A stretch of DNA of 64,000 nt from Methylomonas sp. 11b (GTDB lineage Bacteria; Pseudomonadota; Gammaproteobacteria; Methylococcales; Methylomonadaceae), in assembly GCF_000515215.1 (NCBI RefSeq), contig NZ_KI911557.1, positions 4,769,741-4,833,740 on the forward strand. Direction: 5' to 3'. The translations under genes were made by a program, and so were the position numbers. Shown here in pieces: positions 38,288 to 47,691 of the stretch (the first letter of the stretch is position 1; every line of letters starts with the position of its first letter). The notes beneath the pieces are model-generated. The model did no database searches, was not told the origin of the DNA, and saw only the letters and a program-made list of their open reading frames with translations.

Positions 38288-38323
38288 AAAAAAACCCCGC
38301 TAAGCCAAGCGGCTTGCGGGGTT
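38288..38323 (-). terminator. Rho-independent terminator of glnA
   Basis: Minus strand: AACCCCGC, then nested AAGCC/GGCTT, then GCGGGGTT followed by seven T. A long, nearly perfect stem about 40 bp beyond the glnA stop. Confidence 0.93.
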
Positions 38324-38361
38324 TTGGGTTGGCTTGGGACTGCCTGAGACAGTCTTAAAAC

Positions 38362-39771
38362 CTATAGGCTGTAGTACATATCCAGTTCAACTGGGTGAGT
38401 GCTCATGCGCAGACGAGTCACATCTTCTTGTTTCAGTGCAATGTAGCCATCGATTACGTCGTCGGTGAATACGCCGCCACGAGTCAAGAACTCACGGTCT
38501 GCATCCAGAGCGGCTAATGCTTCGTCCAGAGAGAAAGCAACTTGTGGAATCGCTTTTTCTTCTTCTGGCGGCAAGTCGTACAAGTCTTTATCCATTGCTT
38601 CACCTGGGTGAATTTTGTTTTGGATACCGTCAAGACCGGCCATCAACATGGCAGAGAATGCCAAGTATGGGTTAGCAGTTGAGTCCGGGAAACGTACTTC
38701 GATACGGCGACCTTTAGGGTTGGTGACGTAAGGAATACGGATAGAGGCAGAGCGGTTACGCGCTGAGTAAGCCAGCATCACAGGCGCTTCAAAACCAGGA
38801 ACCAGACGTTTGTAGCTGTTGGTTGATGGGTTGGTGATAGCGTTTAATGCTTTAGCATGTTTGATAATGCCGCCGATGTAATACAACGCGGTTTCTGACA
38901 GGCCGCCGTACAGGTTGCCGGTGAACAGGTTTACGCCGCCTTTAGCCAGGGATTGGTGAACGTGCATGCCGCTGCCGTTGTCGCCAACCAGTGGTTTAGG
39001 CATGAAGGTTGCGGTTTTGCCGTAAGCGTGAGCGATGTTGGCAATCACATATTTCAAGCCCAATACTTCGTCGGCTTTTTTAACCAGCGTGTTGAATTTA
39101 ACGCCGATTTCGCACTGACCGGCAGTTGCCACTTCGTGGTGATGTACTTCAACGGTTTGGCCGATTTCTTCCAGAACTAGACACATTGCAGAGCGCATGT
39201 CTTGGAAAGAATCGACTGGTGGAACGGGAAAATAACCGCCTTTAACGCCCGGACGGTGACCGATGTTACCGTTTTCGTACACTTTTTCAGAGTTCCAGCC
39301 GGCTTCTTCTGAGTCGATTTGGTAGGAGCAACCGCCCATGCTGGTGTTCCAGCGGACGTCGTCGAAAATGAAGAATTCGTTTTCAGGACCGAAGAACGCG
39401 GTGTCGGCGATGCCGGTAGATTGCAAATAGGCTTCAGCACGTTTGGCGATAGAGCGTGGGTCGCGAGCGTAACCTTGCATATCTTTCGGTTCGATAATAT
39501 CGCAACGCAAGATCAGAGTTTTGTCGTCGAAAAATGGATCGATAACCGCTGTGCTGGGGTCGGGCATCAGAATCATGTCCGATTCGTTGATGTGTTTCCA
39601 GCCGGCGATGGATGAACCGTCGAACATGTTACCTTCTTCAAAGGTGTCTTCGTCGATAGTGTGCGCTGGGAAAGTAACGTGTTGTTCTTTGCCGCGCGTG
39701 TCACAGAAACGGAAGTCGACAAATTTTACGTCGTTTTCTTGGATTAATTTCAGAACGTGATCAACAGACAT
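38362..39771 (-). CDS. glnA: Glutamine synthetase type I
   Basis: 469 residues, the usual GSI-beta length; makes glutamine from glutamate, ammonia and ATP. Visible: [52 protein letters not shown], and the adenylylation loop [11 protein letters not shown] with the target Tyr, so activity is probably controlled by GlnE. No clear sigma-54 site was found in its own upstream gap; the porin gene upstream ends with a partial terminator at 39866-39888, so part of its expression could come by readthrough from the nitrogen-regulated porin promoter. Confidence 0.98.
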   Translation of the reverse strand: MSVDHVLKLIQENDVKFVDFRFCDTRGKEQHVTFPAHTIDEDTFEEGNMFDGSSIAGWKHINESDMILMPDPSTAVIDPFFDDKTLILRCDIIEPKDMQGYARDPRSIAKRAEAYLQSTGIADTAFFGPENEFFIFDDVRWNTSMGGCSYQIDSEEAGWNSEKVYENGNIGHRPGVKGGYFPVPPVDSFQDMRSAMCLVLEEIGQTVEVHHHEVATAGQCEIGVKFNTLVKKADEVLGLKYVIANIAHAYGKTATFMPKPLVGDNGSGMHVHQSLAKGGVNLFTGNLYGGLSETALYYIGGIIKHAKALNAITNPSTNSYKRLVPGFEAPVMLAYSARNRSASIRIPYVTNPKGRRIEVRFPDSTANPYLAFSAMLMAGLDGIQNKIHPGEAMDKDLYDLPPEEEKAIPQVAFSLDEALAALDADREFLTRGGVFTDDVIDGYIALKQEDVTRLRMSTHPVELDMYYSL

Positions 39772-39865
39772 TAGTGAGGGTCTCCGTGGGTTGTAGTTGT
39801 TTTGGTTGAGAAGCTAAACGTTTTAACAATATCATCAAACGTAGTAAAGAGCTATAACAAACCAA

Positions 39866-39888
39866 GCCTCCAACAAAGCGTCGGAGGC
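39866..39888 (-). terminator. Hairpin after the porin gene
   Basis: Minus strand: GCCTCCGAC, loop GCTTT, GTTGGAGGC, then TTGGTTTGTT. Nine-bp stem with one G-U and an imperfect T tract; may terminate only partly. Confidence 0.65.
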
Positions 39889-39924
39889 GCGTTAATATCA
39901 ATTTTCGTGGCTATAACTTCAAGA

Positions 39925-41328
39925 TTAGAAAGTGATTACAGCGTCTGCAGTGAACAGTACTTGGTCATGACTGTTGCCGCCGGCGAATGCCTTGGTTTGA
40001 TCACTATGATCCCAACGAACATTAGGCCGCAGGTTAATCCATTTGGCAGGTTTGTATGTCAAACCTGCTGTAAGAGCATAGTAGCCGCTACCTTGTGACA
40101 AGAAAGCGGCGTTGTCACCATAGTAGCCGCCCCAGGCAGCACCACATGCCGAGTTGCTACCGTCGGGTTGTGCGCCGGCAACGCAACGGCCTGGACCGTT
40201 CACGCGGAAACCGTTGTTGTCCCTGAACCATTCAGCGCGTAGGCCGGCTGAAAGTTTGTCTGTTACATCGTAAATCAAGTATTGGTTGATGCCGTACCAT
40301 TCAGCATTTTGTGTTCCAACCGTGGCTGTTCCTGCTGCCAAAGTGGCGGCTGCGGAAGCATTGCCGGTTGCTACGTTGTCTGCATAGCCGTGGTCATGTT
40401 GAATAATGTAATGCAATTTGTCGGTGAAGTTGTGTTTACCAACCAAGCTGTACATCGCCCATTTCGAACTATTGACTTCTGACTGTTCGCCGGCGGTTGA
40501 GGTCAGTGCCAGCGAGGTTCCAGCGTCATCGCTAGTCCAGGTTACACCGCCCAAGAATGACCAATTGCCAACATTTTTATTAAAGTTGCCATCCCAGCCA
40601 CCTGTGCCGCTACCCGTGACGGCGCCAGCGGAGATTGCCCAGTTTGGGTTAACTGTGTAGCTAGCCAGCATACCTGTATGGGTAAACGGTTCGCCATACT
40701 GCATGGTGTAGGGTTTTGTGACAAAAAAGTTGTCCGGTGAAGTAACTACTTCGTAGCCGATAGGCGTGTAAAAGTGGCCTAATTTGACATCAATACCATT
40801 ACCGACCGGCAAGTTAAGTTCGGCATAGACTTGCGGTAAAGCAAGGTTGTAGAAGCGGTCGTCCGAAAGATAGAGGTCCCAATCGCCGCGGCCGCCTGTT
40901 GCTAAGGTTGTCGTAGGGTCAAATGAAGGATTGCCGTAAGCTTGAGTAAAAATAGCGTCGGTACCATACATAAAGTCGGCTCGGCCGCCAAGGTCGAATG
41001 CATCACCACCAACCGTAATTGCTTTTTGCAAGTAAAAGTACAGCTGGTTCATTTGTACTTCAGCTGTTCTATCGTTAAAGGTTACTGGGCCATTGTAAGC
41101 GTCATGTGTGGCGTTGAGATTCGCGCCGACACTTCCTTCCAGCCAGCCACCAATTTTAAGATTGTGATCCTTCATGAACTTGGCTTCGTTCGGATCAATG
41201 CCTGCTGCACCCAGTAGTCCGGATGCTTCTGTCCAGCTGTCCGCCATTGCGGAGGCACTGCAAATCACCATTAACCCGGCTAAGCAAGCGCGGCTGTGTG
41301 ATTTTGTTAACGTTGTGTTGTTTCTCAT
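39925..41328 (-). CDS. Outer-membrane porin with predicted nitrogen-controlled promoter
   Basis: 467 residues with a signal peptide (about 1-29, ending SAMA). The rest is beta-barrel-like: alternating aromatic strands such as LYFYLQKAITVGGDAFDLGGRADFMYG regions, LGHFYTPIGYEV, TPRWAIS-like NPNWAISAGAV, ending in the C-terminal Phe of outer-membrane proteins (DAVITF). It resembles the BBP2/phosphate-selective-type porins. Substrate is not evident. A putative sigma-54 promoter 42-57 bp upstream and nearby NtrC-type sites suggest induction by nitrogen limitation, so it may admit a nitrogen compound; glnA follows on the same strand. Confidence 0.85.
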   Translation of the reverse strand: MRNNTTLTKSHSRACLAGLMVICSASAMADSWTEASGLLGAAGIDPNEAKFMKDHNLKIGGWLEGSVGANLNATHDAYNGPVTFNDRTAEVQMNQLYFYLQKAITVGGDAFDLGGRADFMYGTDAIFTQAYGNPSFDPTTTLATGGRGDWDLYLSDDRFYNLALPQVYAELNLPVGNGIDVKLGHFYTPIGYEVVTSPDNFFVTKPYTMQYGEPFTHTGMLASYTVNPNWAISAGAVTGSGTGGWDGNFNKNVGNWSFLGGVTWTSDDAGTSLALTSTAGEQSEVNSSKWAMYSLVGKHNFTDKLHYIIQHDHGYADNVATGNASAAATLAAGTATVGTQNAEWYGINQYLIYDVTDKLSAGLRAEWFRDNNGFRVNGPGRCVAGAQPDGSNSACGAAWGGYYGDNAAFLSQGSGYYALTAGLTYKPAKWINLRPNVRWDHSDQTKAFAGGNSHDQVLFTADAVITF

Positions 41329-41369
41329 GGTGGTTATCCCCTTGGTTCAGTGACTACTGAAGATTGTAT

Positions 41370-41385
41370 AGCAGTTTTTAGGCCA
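41370..41385 (-). promoter_or_regulatory. Putative sigma-54 promoter of the porin gene
   Basis: Minus strand TGGCCTAAAAACTGCT matches the -24/-12 form (TGGCACG-N4-TTGCA) with GG and GC at the correct spacing. Lies 42 bp upstream of the porin ATG. Confidence 0.55.
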
Positions 41386-41447
41386 TATTCGATTTATTAA
41401 AAATCAACAAGATAGGCGGCATATGTAGACTAGTTCATGATTCGCAA

Positions 41448-41482
41448 TGGTGCAAATTCTTTTTGTTGCACCAAAGTAATGC
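41448..41482. promoter_or_regulatory. NtrC-type enhancer region A
   Basis: Contains TGGTGCAA (41448-41455) and TTGCACCA (41466-41473) as an inverted pair, plus GCACCAAAGTAATGC (41468-41482), which fits GCAC-N7-GTGC with one mismatch. Located between the two divergent sigma-54-like promoters. Confidence 0.55.
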
Positions 41483-41575
41483 GGTGTTGCTATGTTGCGA
41501 CAACGCCCCATTTATTCTTAAAGCAAACCACTGAAACTGGCAGATCAAGGCCTGTAGGGTGGTATTGAGTTGCAA

Positions 41576-41611
41576 TGGTGCAATCCAAAAAGCGTTGCAC
41601 TTCTTTGGTGC
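41576..41611. promoter_or_regulatory. NtrC-type enhancer region B
   Basis: GCACTTCTTTGGTGC (41597-41611) is an exact GCAC-N7-GTGC NtrC site, very like the E. coli glnAp2 enhancers. It is preceded by TGGTGCAA at 41576-41583 and TTGCAC at 41595-41600, repeating the layout of region A. Confidence 0.7.
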
Positions 41612-41673
41612 GATTCTGTTGTCCTTTTAATTGATGTGTTTAATAAATCTTTAAAAATCATGGGAATAAATAG

Positions 41674-41689
41674 TGGCATGCATCATGCT
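41674..41689 (+). promoter_or_regulatory. Putative sigma-54 promoter of glnK-amtB (first copy)
   Basis: TGGCATGCATCATGCT: TGG and TGC elements at the exact -24/-12 spacing. NtrC site B lies about 65 bp upstream and site A about 200 bp upstream. The glnK ATG is 47 bp downstream. Confidence 0.75.
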
Positions 41690-41733
41690 TTGCTTGTTTC
41701 GGGAATTTATTAACTCAAGCAAAGAGGTGTTGA

Positions 41734-42075
<342 letters not shown>

Positions 42076-42097
42076 TATCAAGATGGGGAAACCAACA

Positions 42098-43501
42098 ATG
42101 AAATATTTAACAGGCATGGCGCTGTTCGCGCTGTTTGGACTCTCGGGCATGGCGTTTGCGGAAGAAGTGGCGGCACCGGCCGTACAAGCCACCGTTAACA
42201 AAGGCGATACCGCCTGGATGATAGTTGCCACCGTACTGGTTGCGTTAATGGTAATACCTGGCTTGGCCTTGTTCTACGGCGGTATGGTGCGAGCCAAAAA
42301 CATGCTGTCTATCTTGATGCAGGTCTTTGTTATCTTTTCGTTGACGGCGATTATGTGGGCGACGTTCGGCTACAGCGTCGCGTTTACCGAGGGTAACGCC
42401 TTCTTCGGCGGTTTCAGCAAGGCATTTTTGAAGGGTATTACCCCGGATTCGATGGCGGCCACTTTCAGCAAGGGGGCTTATGTACCGGAGTTCATTTATG
42501 TAGCGTTCCAGCTGACATTCTCGGCTATCACGCCGGCCTTGATCATCGGCGCATTTGCCGAGCGGGTTAAATTTTCAGCGGTGCTGTTGTTTACCGTGAT
42601 CTGGTTTAGCTTCTGCTACTTACCGATGGCGCATATGGTTTGGTACTGGGCAGGCCCTGATGCGTATACCGATGCTGCCGCAGCGGAAACAGCCGGTGCG
42701 ACGGCGGGCTTTTTATTCCAAAAAGGCGCGTTGGATTTTGCCGGCGGCACCGTGGTACATATCAATGCCGGTATCGCTGGTTTGGTCGGTTGCTTAATGA
42801 TAGGTAAGCGCATTGGTTATGGTAAAGAGTTTATCGCGCCGCACAGCGTGACGATGAACATGATAGGCGCGTCCTTGTTGTGGATAGGTTGGTTCGGTTT
42901 TAATGCAGGCTCCAACCTGGAAGCCAACGGTCTGGCGGCATTGGTTTTCCTCAACACATTGTTGGCGGCAGCGGCGGCAACCTTGGCCTGGATGGGCGCA
43001 GAATGGGCTGTGCGTGGTAAACCCAGCATGTTGGGCGCCACGTCAGGCGCGGTTGCCGGTTTAGTCGCGATAACTCCTGCTTGCGGCTGGTCAGGCCCGA
43101 TGGGCGCTATCGGTTTAGGCTTGGTGGTCGGCGCAGTATGCTTCTGGTCAGTAACCTTTTTGAAACACGCGATGAACTATGACGATTCGCTGGATGCGTT
43201 TGGTGTGCACGGGGTAGGCGGTATCATCGGCGCCTTGGGTACTGCTGTGGTTGCCAGCCCTGCCTTGGGCGGTACCGGAGTATGGGATTACGTCACCAAC
43301 GCGACCTTGCCTGACTACAGCGTGCTTACCCAGCTTGCCAGCCAAGCTTGGGGTGTAGGTATCGCCATCGTTTGGTCGGGTGTGGTGTCCTTCATTGCCT
43401 TCAAAATTGCCGATGTGGCTCTGGGTCTGCGGGTTAGCGAAGCGACTGAGCGTGAAGGTCTGGATGTCACCGAACACGGCGAAACCGCTTATCATGTTTA
43501 G
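42098..43501 (+). CDS. amtB: Ammonium transporter with signal peptide (first copy)
   Basis: 467 residues from ATG at 42098, chosen over 42083 because GGGGAA sits at proper distance and the protein then begins with a signal peptide (MKYLTGMALFALFGLSGMAFAEE), as known for AmtB. About eleven membrane helices; the pore histidines lie in HINAGIAGLVG and DAFGVHGVGG, and FNAGSNLEANG and FAERVKFSA are typical. The C-terminal tail (GLRVSEATEREGLD) is the GlnK-binding region. Confidence 0.97.
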   Translation: MKYLTGMALFALFGLSGMAFAEEVAAPAVQATVNKGDTAWMIVATVLVALMVIPGLALFYGGMVRAKNMLSILMQVFVIFSLTAIMWATFGYSVAFTEGNAFFGGFSKAFLKGITPDSMAATFSKGAYVPEFIYVAFQLTFSAITPALIIGAFAERVKFSAVLLFTVIWFSFCYLPMAHMVWYWAGPDAYTDAAAAETAGATAGFLFQKGALDFAGGTVVHINAGIAGLVGCLMIGKRIGYGKEFIAPHSVTMNMIGASLLWIGWFGFNAGSNLEANGLAALVFLNTLLAAAAATLAWMGAEWAVRGKPSMLGATSGAVAGLVAITPACGWSGPMGAIGLGLVVGAVCFWSVTFLKHAMNYDDSLDAFGVHGVGGIIGALGTAVVASPALGGTGVWDYVTNATLPDYSVLTQLASQAWGVGIAIVWSGVVSFIAFKIADVALGLRVSEATEREGLDVTEHGETAYHV

Positions 43502-43530
43502 GGTTGAAAGCTGCGGTTAACGCGAAAAGA

Positions 43531-43561
43531 AACGGGTGGTCGGCGATGGCTGCCCGTTTTT
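43531..43561 (+). terminator. Terminator after the first amtB
   Basis: AACGGGTGGTC, loop, GGCTGCCCGTT, then TTT, with several G-U pairs. Separates the two glnK-amtB units. Confidence 0.75.
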
Positions 43562-43572
43562 GTTATCATGAG

Positions 43573-43587
43573 GCACTACTTTGGTGC
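43573..43587. promoter_or_regulatory. NtrC-type site upstream of the second glnK
   Basis: GCACTACTTTGGTGC is an exact GCAC-N7-GTGC site, about 96 bp before the second glnK start. The only sigma-54-like match between them (TGGCAAC at 43634) lacks the -12 GC, so the promoter itself is unproven. Confidence 0.6.
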
Positions 43588-43661
43588 TTGTGCTCGGGTA
43601 AATTGTAGGTTCTACCGGAATTATTTATTATGGTGGCAACAGTGACGAAACAGCTTTTTAA

Positions 43662-44021
<360 letters not shown>

Positions 44022-44057
44022 GTCTTCAAGACAAATATAAAAAACAGCGAAACATCA

Positions 44058-44103
44058 AAAATCGCCCTGGTCTGCGCGTTATCCGCAGACCAGGGCGATT
44101 TTG
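44058..44103 (+). terminator. Long perfect hairpin between second glnK and amtB
   Basis: AAAATCGCCCTGGTCTGCG and its near-exact complement form a stem of about 17-18 bp around CGTTATC, followed by TTTTGTTGTTT. This is a strong intrinsic terminator or a transcript-stability element that should reduce amtB relative to glnK. Confidence 0.88.
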
Positions 44104-44155
44104 TTGTTTATAGACTGCTTAAAAATAACAACACACCATCATCTAGTGAAAGACA

Positions 44156-45448
44156 ATGACAACAATAAAAAGAACGCTGATGCTGATGGCATACAGCTTG
44201 ATGTTGCCCGAGCAGGCTTGGGCTGAAGGCATTAACCAAGCCAATACCGCTTGGGTTTTAACCTCCACCGCACTGGTTTTATTCATGACCATTCCGGGCC
44301 TATCGCTGTTTTACGGCGGTTTGGTCAGAAGCAAGAATGTGCTGTCGGTGCTTATGCAATGTTTTGCGATTACCTGTCTGGTATCGATATTGTGGCTGGC
44401 CGGCGTTTACAGCTTTGTGTTTACCGATGGCGGCAACTGGCAGCAGTTTTTGGGTGGCGGCAGCAAGATTTTTTTGCCGGAAATGAACACGCAAAACTTG
44501 ATCGGCGATATTCCGGAAACCGTGTTTTTCATGTTTCAAATGACTTTCGCGATTATTACTCCGGCGTTGATCGTTGGCGCTTTTGCCGAGCGGATGAAGT
44601 TTTCGGCGATGCTTTGGTTTAGCGGGCTGTGGTTAATCGTGGTGTACATGCCGATTTGTCACTGGATTTGGGGCAACGGCTGGCTGGCGGCCTTGGGTGC
44701 CAAGGATTTTGCCGGTGGGATTGTGATTCACGTCAATGCCGGAGTGGCTTCTCTGGTGGCGGCCTTAGTCTTGGGGCGTCGTAAAGGCTTTCCCACCGTG
44801 GCGATGCCTCCGCACAATATGACCATGGTGGTCACGGGCGCCGGTATGCTCTGGTTCGGCTGGTTCGGCTTCAACGGTGGTAGCGCGTTAAAAGCCGACG
44901 GCAGTGCCGGGATGGCGATTGCCGTCACGCATATCGCCGCCGCCGCTGGCGCGTTGACCTGGATGACGATTGAATGGTTGCGTTTCAGCAAGCCGAGTGT
45001 GCTGGGTATCGTCACCGGTATGGTAGCCGGCTTGGGTACCATCACCCCGGCCTCTGGATTTGTCGGGCCGATTGGCGGGCTGATTATTGGTATAGTGGCA
45101 GGCATAGTGTGTTTTTATGCCACGCAATTCGTCAAACGCCGGTTAAAAATCGACGATTCCTTGGATGTATTTCCGGTACATGGGGTTGGCGGTTGCGTCG
45201 GCTCGATTTTAACCGGCGTATTCGCTGCTGAAAGTTTCGGCGGCTTGGGATTAAACGGTGTGACAATCGCCGAGCAAGTCGGCGTACAAGCGCTAGCGGT
45301 TTTGGTGACGGCGGCCTGGAGTGCTTTATTCAGCTATGTTTTGTTGAAATTCATCGACGTGTTCATCGGTTTGCGCGTCAGCGAAGATGAGGAGCAGCAA
45401 GGTTTGGACATCGTGCTGCACGAAGAAACCGGCTACCACAATCTGTAA
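44156..45448 (+). CDS. amtB: Ammonium transporter (second copy)
   Basis: 430 residues with a signal peptide (about 1-23, ending AWAEG) and about eleven membrane helices. Pore and family motifs: GLSLFYGGLVRSKNVLSV, FAERMKFSAM, HVNAGVASLVAAL, FNGGSALKADG and DVFPVHGVGG. The tail GLRVSEDEEQQGLD is the GlnK contact region. Related to but clearly distinct from the first copy, so this is an old duplication or separate acquisition rather than a recent tandem repeat. Confidence 0.95.
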   Translation: MTTIKRTLMLMAYSLMLPEQAWAEGINQANTAWVLTSTALVLFMTIPGLSLFYGGLVRSKNVLSVLMQCFAITCLVSILWLAGVYSFVFTDGGNWQQFLGGGSKIFLPEMNTQNLIGDIPETVFFMFQMTFAIITPALIVGAFAERMKFSAMLWFSGLWLIVVYMPICHWIWGNGWLAALGAKDFAGGIVIHVNAGVASLVAALVLGRRKGFPTVAMPPHNMTMVVTGAGMLWFGWFGFNGGSALKADGSAGMAIAVTHIAAAAGALTWMTIEWLRFSKPSVLGIVTGMVAGLGTITPASGFVGPIGGLIIGIVAGIVCFYATQFVKRRLKIDDSLDVFPVHGVGGCVGSILTGVFAAESFGGLGLNGVTIAEQVGVQALAVLVTAAWSALFSYVLLKFIDVFIGLRVSEDEEQQGLDIVLHEETGYHNL

Positions 45449-45533
45449 CCATTAGCGGTTAAAATCCAGGCTTTTCATAGCGGGCAGGGCGGGTAGCCGT
45501 ATTGCCCGCATCCCTAACAAAATCAGGAAAATC

Positions 45534-46298
45534 ATGCCCATCACTCTGGAAGTTTTAGAAACCATCGTACGCGCGGCCGGCGAAGTGGCGATGCGCTATT
45601 TCAACGATTTAGATTCTCTGGCGATTAACAAAAAAAGCGCTCGCGATTTGGTGACCGATGCCGATGTCGCGGTGGAAAATTACCTGAAACAAGCGCTCGG
45701 CGCGCAGTGTCCCGAGTACGGTTTTTGGGGCGAGGAAAGCGGCCAAACCGCTAATCAAACCAGTCGTTGGATCGTCGATCCGATTGACGGCACCCATTCT
45801 TTCTCGAAAGGCCAATATTTTTGGGGTATCAGCGTTGCGTTGGAAATCGACGGTGAATTGATGATGGGGGCTGTTTACGGCCCGGCGTTGGACGATTATT
45901 ACTGCGCGGAAAAAGGCAAGGGCGCCTGGAAAAACGGCAAGCCTATCAGGGTTTCTGATGAAACCAATCTGGCCAGCAGCATGGTGTCCACCGGGTTTGC
46001 CTGCCTGCGCCAGTATTTGGAAGACAACAACCTGCCGCGATTCGCTCGTATCGCTCAGGCCACAACCGGTCAACGCCGTTTGGGTTCGGCTGCGCTGGAT
46101 TTATGTACGGTTGCGGATGGCCAGGTCGATGCTTTTTGGGAACAGGAACTGAATCTTTATGACATTGCCGCGGGTGTGTTGATAGCCAAAGAAGCCGGCG
46201 CAACGATCACCGACTTTAAAGGCAATCCCGGTGTATTTCCAAAGCAGGTCTTTGCCACAAACGGCAAGATTCTCGATCAGTTATTGCCTTTGATGTAA
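45534..46298 (+). CDS. Inositol-monophosphatase family phosphatase (HisN-like)
   Basis: 254 residues. Metal-binding motifs of the IMPase/FBPase superfamily are intact: GEES in FWGEESG, WIVDPIDGTHSFSKG, and the C-terminal LNLYDIAAGVLIAKEAGA (usual form WDxAAG). Several members (HisN, SuhB, CysQ) share this pattern; the GTHSFSKG form is closest to histidinol-phosphatase-like members, but the substrate cannot be fixed from sequence. AGGA precedes the ATG. Its 3' end overlaps the convergent glycosyltransferase gene by 22 bp. Confidence 0.87.
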   Translation: MPITLEVLETIVRAAGEVAMRYFNDLDSLAINKKSARDLVTDADVAVENYLKQALGAQCPEYGFWGEESGQTANQTSRWIVDPIDGTHSFSKGQYFWGISVALEIDGELMMGAVYGPALDDYYCAEKGKGAWKNGKPIRVSDETNLASSMVSTGFACLRQYLEDNNLPRFARIAQATTGQRRLGSAALDLCTVADGQVDAFWEQELNLYDIAAGVLIAKEAGATITDFKGNPGVFPKQVFATNGKILDQLLPLM

Positions 46299-47491
46299 GC
46301 GTTTTTCATCAACATCTCACAACGTTTGGCAATATCGATAGCTTGTTGTGAGGAAGAAAAGCTGGCGTATTTTTCCGCAAACTGTCGGGCGGCCTGTGTG
46401 TGTTTCGAATTACGCAATAGCTCAGTCAACGTTGCCTTGTAGTTGGGGTTTTTGCTTTCTGCGGTGATGTAATTGCCCGCGCCGAGAGCAGCGAGGTTTT
46501 GAGCGCTGATCAGTTGTTCGAGCTGAAATGGCAATGCCAGCAAGGGTTTGCCAGACAGTAAAAATGCCGACAATGTCGCCACACCGCCATGGCAAATAGC
46601 CAAATCGCATTGTTTGGCAGCCGCCGAGATTATTACCGGCTGCGGAGTGATGTGTAGATTGGCGCTGCTGTTTTTCTCTATAAATGCGGGCGTTGTGCCG
46701 GGGATATGCACCAATATTGACCAAGGCGACGCGCGTAATTGTTTTAGCAATATCTCCAGGCCGGGATATTCGGGGCGCAAATAGGCGAATATTTTTTCGG
46801 TTCCGACGCTCGGCCAGATCGGCTCAATACCGGTGGTTTGCAAAAGGGTTGGTCCCCAATAGTTTGCGCTGCGGTATTGCCGATAATGGTCCAGCTCTGG
46901 AAACGTGCAGATAAAGTCTTCAGCAAACTCGAATAAGTCCGCCAAAATCCTTAATGGTGGCGTATTCAGACGCGCTAAAACCGAGTTTGTCGTGCTTAAC
47001 ACCTGGCTTTCGATAGTGCTTAAGACCTTATCGCCAACTCGCAACCAGGGACGGATATTGGGCATGGGACTTAAGCGCGGCGGCGAGAAAAAGCCGGTGC
47101 CGAACCCAGCTCTTGGGATGTTTAATTCGCGCGCCGCGAGCAATGCAGTCGGCGCATGGTCGAATATGATCAGGTTGGGGGCTAGATGCCGATATAAGGA
47201 TTGCCAAGCTTTTGCTCGGGTAAACAGGCCGGTTTCATCGGTAAATCCGACATTCTGTAAAACTCCCGGGTAACTGGAGGCGGGTGGTTGCACTCGACCG
47301 TCGGGCCAGCGTATCGGGGCCTGTAGATAACAAAAGTGATCTTCAGCTAACAAAGTTTCGGCGTATTCCAAATCTTTCAGCACGAATATTACTTCGTGTC
47401 CGAGTGATTTAAGTTGTCGGGCTACCGGAAGGAATGCGGCGGTATGACCGTAGCCGGCACCCAATTCCCAGCAATAAAGTACTCTACTCAT
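46277..47491 (-). CDS. GT1 (UGT/MGT-like) glycosyltransferase
   Basis: 404 residues, GT-B fold. The N-terminal domain starts with YCWELGAGYGHTAAFLPVARQL (acceptor side); the C-terminal domain contains the nucleotide-sugar-binding region CDLAICHGGVATLSAFLLSGKPLLALP and QLISAQNLAALGAG, as in macrolide- and sterol-type glycosyltransferases. No signal or membrane helix. It stands alone on the minus strand, so the acceptor (lipid, carotenoid or other secondary metabolite) cannot be deduced. Confidence 0.85.
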   Translation of the reverse strand: MSRVLYCWELGAGYGHTAAFLPVARQLKSLGHEVIFVLKDLEYAETLLAEDHFCYLQAPIRWPDGRVQPPASSYPGVLQNVGFTDETGLFTRAKAWQSLYRHLAPNLIIFDHAPTALLAARELNIPRAGFGTGFFSPPRLSPMPNIRPWLRVGDKVLSTIESQVLSTTNSVLARLNTPPLRILADLFEFAEDFICTFPELDHYRQYRSANYWGPTLLQTTGIEPIWPSVGTEKIFAYLRPEYPGLEILLKQLRASPWSILVHIPGTTPAFIEKNSSANLHITPQPVIISAAAKQCDLAICHGGVATLSAFLLSGKPLLALPFQLEQLISAQNLAALGAGNYITAESKNPNYKATLTELLRNSKHTQAARQFAEKYASFSSSQQAIDIAKRCEMLMKNAYIKGNN

Positions 47492-47691
47492 GGTTACGGA
47501 TTTTGAGGTGATTGAGTGGGTAATATATAAAGTATTTGCTACCTGAATTATTTTTACCGGCCTAAATCATCCTCCGGCATTTGCTAATCAAGCGAAATTA
47601 CGCTATATCGTCATTAACCATTGCGCGCAAACCTAATTACCGAAATTGGATTTCATTTTAATTTACGCAGTATTAACTCACTGAATTTCTC

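Noticed and set aside
43634..43649. Sigma-54-like sequence before the second glnK
   Set aside because: TGGCAAC matches the -24 element but the -12 element reads ACGA without the required GC, and NtrC spacing is short.
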